NCBI GenBank assembly: GCA_025201345.1
Contig: JAIXMG010000021.1
Span: forward strand, 1 to 64,000
DNA length: 64,000 bases
From: Thamnidium elegans
Lineage: Eukaryota; Mucoromycota; Mucoromycetes; Mucorales; Mucoraceae
Reading direction: 5' to 3'
The notes beneath the pieces are model-generated. The model did not search any database, had not been told where the DNA came from, and saw only the letters and a list, made by a program, of their open reading frames with translations. Position 1 is the first letter of the stretch; the number at the start of each line of letters is the position of its first letter. The translations under genes and the position numbers were made by a program. Positions 61,484 to 64,000 of this stretch are shown here, piece after piece.

Positions 61484-62786
61484 TCAAGCAGGCATCATAT
61501 GGTAAGAGATGTTTCCAATCAACAACGATTGTTGTCTTAATTTAAACGATTTAATCTCGTCTTTTTTTGAAAGTCTGTCGGTTGGTTTATCTTCACAAAA
61601 GAAGGCATCACCAACACTTGCAATAACAGTGTTCGAAAAAATAAAATCAAGCTTGACATCTTGTTGATCTTCAGATAACAAACCTAAAACCTTCAAAGAT
61701 TTAATGATACTCGAGTGACAGTCTGACCTTTTGGTAATATAACAAGGTTGTACGGCAAATACATAATCAAAAAGATCACCATAAACAATAATTCGATACC
61801 AAACCTCATTGTTGTTGCTGTTGAGTAATAATGTATTATGGTATAGGTTGCATAACTTTTGGACAGCAAGTTTGATATATGGAAGATTAGATGCATTTGA
61901 AAACGGATCAATTTCTTGAACAGTATGATATAATTCTTCTTTGGTATGGCAAGTACCGACTCGTTTAAGCAAAGTATATTCGTCACGACGTAATACAGCA
62001 GATAACTTTAAACCATAATAATCCTTAATCAAATTAACTTTATCACTAAAACGTTGAGGGATAAAATATTTTTTTGTAAAATCCAACGTATTATCAATCC
62101 CACTTGAATATTACAAAGATAAATACAGTAAGTATTACTTGCTACGAATAACGATATTATATGCACTTTTTTACTTACCAGAATTCATTCAATTGTTCTA
62201 GTTTAGATGATATAGGAAGCTTTCTAAAACATTTCATCGCCAACATTTTTCGCTTTTTATTAGGAGTTTCATTTGTATGCGAATTAACGTTCTCTTCCTC
62301 TACTTCATTAGTATTGATATTAGGACTATCGGCAAGCATATTCGTAGTTTTTGTCGTATCCTTGTCGGATAATTGAACCTTCTATACAACTTCTTCCTTG
62401 ATTCCTAACAAGCTTTTTCTGCTCCTCGATGTTATGTTTAAGAAGGAGCGATATGGGGTTATAATCAAGTACTAACGAGAGAGTCTTTTGTAATAGTGTT
62501 GCTCGTTTAACAGTATTAGCAGTACTATTGCTCAACTTTAATCTCCAGAAAGCATCCAATTCTTTTGAAATAGTTTGCCTTGTTGTTTCCTCTTTTTCAA
62601 AACTAAACTTTTGGCTCAAAAGTTCAACCATCTTTATTTTTAGGCCATTCGCGAGCAGGGCAAGGATTAAGAACGCTGGCCATATTAGAGGATGTAGCTA
62701 GAAAAAAAAATTAGGAACTGAAATAGAACTACTGGTATTTAATGAGTTTTCATCAACATACCTTCTTCAAGAAGTGGTTTTGACAT
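61484..62786 (-). pseudogene. Frameshifted gene, possibly a distant relative of the uncharacterised family (copy 3)
   Basis: Exons on the minus strand: 62786-62762 (MSKPLLEE), 62697 onward (NMASVLNPCPAREWPKNKD), then the same exon must change frame near 62640 to continue as MVELLSQKFSFEKEETTRQT. It must change frame again near 62385 to reach NMLADSPNINTNEVEEENVN and FRKLPISSKLEQLNEF. After an intron (about 62180-62102) the last exon runs to 61484: LRRDEYTLLKRVGTCHTKEE, EVWYRIIVYGDLFDYVF, KLDFIFSN, CEDKPTDRLSKKDEI. The W-Y...F-D...F block followed by D-x-I-F and E-x-K-like motifs resembles the 6967 and 50571 copies in order, but weakly. Two frame changes suggest a pseudogene. Confidence 0.55.
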
Positions 62787-62861
62787 ATTCTTATCCACGT
62801 AAGGAGCGTTTTTTTTAAAAAAATATGTATTGGATAGTTTTAAGAAAAAACGCGTTTTTGA

Positions 62862-62957
62862 GTTCAACCACGATAAAAAGGATTTATTTAATCATGTAAA
62901 GTACCTGTTATTGTTGGAAGCGCACCAAAAAAAATTACGAAGCAAGAATTAACCTTA
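62862..62957 (+). mobile_element. MITE-like TIR element remnant, copy 3
   Basis: One end only: CAACCACGATAAAAAGGATT (the 25-bp repeat unit), ATGTAAAGTACCTG, GCGCACCAAAAAAAATTACG and the terminal CAAGAATTAACC, which is the inverted GGTTAATTCTTG seen at 3451 and 50126. Confidence 0.6.
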
Positions 62958-63149
62958 TTTTTTATTTTTGATAAAACATTGCAGTTGAAAAAACATTGTC
63001 AATCTTTCTATATTTCTAAGGCGCGTCTGGATTTTAAAAAAAAAAAGATGAACGACTTTTAAGCTTCTTGCTTGTAGACATCTATGTAAAAATGATTAAA
63101 TAGAGCAAATAACTTACTATTTATTCTATTTATTCTTTTTGTTTCATAC

Positions 63150-63350
63150 TCGCAAAAAAACTATGAAGCTCCTAATGATGCGAATACTTTACTAAAGTTC
63201 TTTAAAGAGCATAAAGCAGAGGATTAGATGTTTGGAAATTACTTTCAATTTGAGAAGGCGTCTATAAACAAGGCTATTAGTAATTACAAAACCTGCTTAT
63301 CCATCTTATTTGATGCTACATTTTTTCCTCCAGAGATAAATGTATGTTTT
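63150..63350 (+). pseudogene. Short coding-like remnant
   Basis: A frame reads NYEAPNDANTLLKFFKEHKA, a TAG, then MFGNYFQFEKASINKAISNY and SILFDATFFPPEI. The texture is protein-like but interrupted. The family is not recognised. Confidence 0.3.
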
Positions 63351-63757
63351 AAAAAATAAATACATTTAAATATCACAAGTATGTAATATCTTGAATAGAA
63401 TCAACAGAAATTCGTAAGCCCTGATAATCAAACATCAACGGACTCAACTTACATTGAAAAGTAGTATAACGGCAATGACAACTTTTCACAATGATGACCG
63501 AGACGGTTATTGAGCTTGACTGATGTATTTGTTTTTATAAATACTTGAATAAAGAGCATTTGTAAAAGATTTAGTACGTGATAAATTGAGATTGGGAAGC
63601 GTAGTATTTGTGCACCAAATTTATTTTAGGCACCATTTTTTTACTTTTGATTTTTATTGGTACACACGAAAGAGTGTATAAATTGTTGTCCCTTTTTTTT
63701 CGTTTTACCTTCTTTGCTCTTTTTGTGTGTACTTTTTTCTTGTATAACTAAAAAAAA

Positions 63758-64000
63758 ATGAATACGTTTGTATCAAAAGATATAAACAAACCTATAAAAA
63801 GTATTCTTGTTTAAAACCTTTAACCTTTTGTTTTGTTTTTGAATACTTATAAAAATAATACTAGTTGGTGCTTCGAATGGAAAGAGATTGTGTAGAAATG
63901 TCATTATTCACGGGTTTTGTAAATTTCAAGACAAGGGCTGTGAATTTAACCATGAAAATGTAATGTATTTATTATTATTATTATATTATCATTTTACTGA
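63758..64000 (+). CDS. PAN3: PAN3, poly(A)-nuclease deadenylation complex subunit (5' end only)
   Basis: Exon 1 is 63758-63800 (MNTFVSKDINKPIK). The intron is 63801-63864 (GTATTC...CTAG). Exon 2 runs from 63865 to about 63959 and the next intron (GTAATG) leaves the window. Exon 2 reads GASNGKRLCRNVIIHGFCKF and then QDKGCEFNHEN, a CCCH zinc finger (C-x8-C-x6-C-x3-H) that matches the conserved N-terminal finger of Pan3. The finger and the phase-1 splice are the evidence; the pseudokinase domain would lie outside the window. Pan2-Pan3 shortens mRNA poly(A) tails in the cytoplasm. Confidence 0.75.

Overview
The window is nuclear DNA from a filamentous fungus, very probably Mucoromycota (Mucorales-like). 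The evidence is a strongly AT-rich background, compact genes with many 50-100 nt GT-AG introns, and a set of typical eukaryotic housekeeping genes. Multi-copy families that I associate with Mucoromycota are also present: Hsp70-like ATPases, kelch-repeat proteins and a large uncharacterised family. No bacterial, organellar, tRNA, rRNA or CRISPR features were seen. Where a start codon or intron decided the model I worked out the GT-AG junctions by hand and checked that the frame closes; exons are listed by coordinates. Family names come from recognition of motifs, not from a database search.

Region 1 (1-11.8 kb) is a repeat-rich accessory zone. It has solo LTRs with 5-bp target-site duplications, two terminal-inverted-repeat DNA elements (one with ends built from AGCGCT palindromes), and a gene of an uncharacterised multi-copy family that was hit by at least three nested LTR insertions and then by an LTR-mediated inversion. 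Region 2 (11.8-20.6 kb) holds a seven-exon Hsp70-like ATPase gene (minus strand), a decayed kelch-repeat gene beside it, and a long gene-free stretch.

Region 3 (20.6-36.5 kb) is gene dense: a secreted subtilisin-like protease, a Sel1-repeat protein, a SAM-dependent methyltransferase, poly(A) polymerase and U1-70K (divergent, sharing a 191-bp promoter), a GNAT acetyltransferase, a Rieske-domain protein and the tRNA m7G methyltransferase Trm8. Region 4 (36.5-48.3 kb) has a small unknown gene, pseudogene debris, a LIV-1 type ZIP zinc transporter, ribosomal protein eS24, a bHLH factor with E-boxes in its own upstream region, a mitochondrial FAD/folate-type carrier and squalene synthase.

Region 5 (48.3-53.4 kb) is a second repeat and pseudogene island, with another copy of the uncharacterised family plus a partial duplicate of it, and an acidic ORF. 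Region 6 (54.7-61 kb) returns to core genes: Ran GTPase, ubiquitin-eL40, ORC5 and an unusual PAK-like kinase with two CRIB motifs and a DFS in place of DFG. Region 7 (61-64 kb) holds a third, frameshifted, relative of the uncharacterised family, an element remnant, and the first exons of PAN3 running off the end.

Functional threads: several genes act in mRNA 3'-end and poly(A) metabolism or splicing (poly(A) polymerase, U1-70K, PAN3). The most unusual items are the disrupted multi-copy family with readable insertion stratigraphy, the tandem-CRIB kinase, and the poly(A) polymerase/U1-70K divergent pair.
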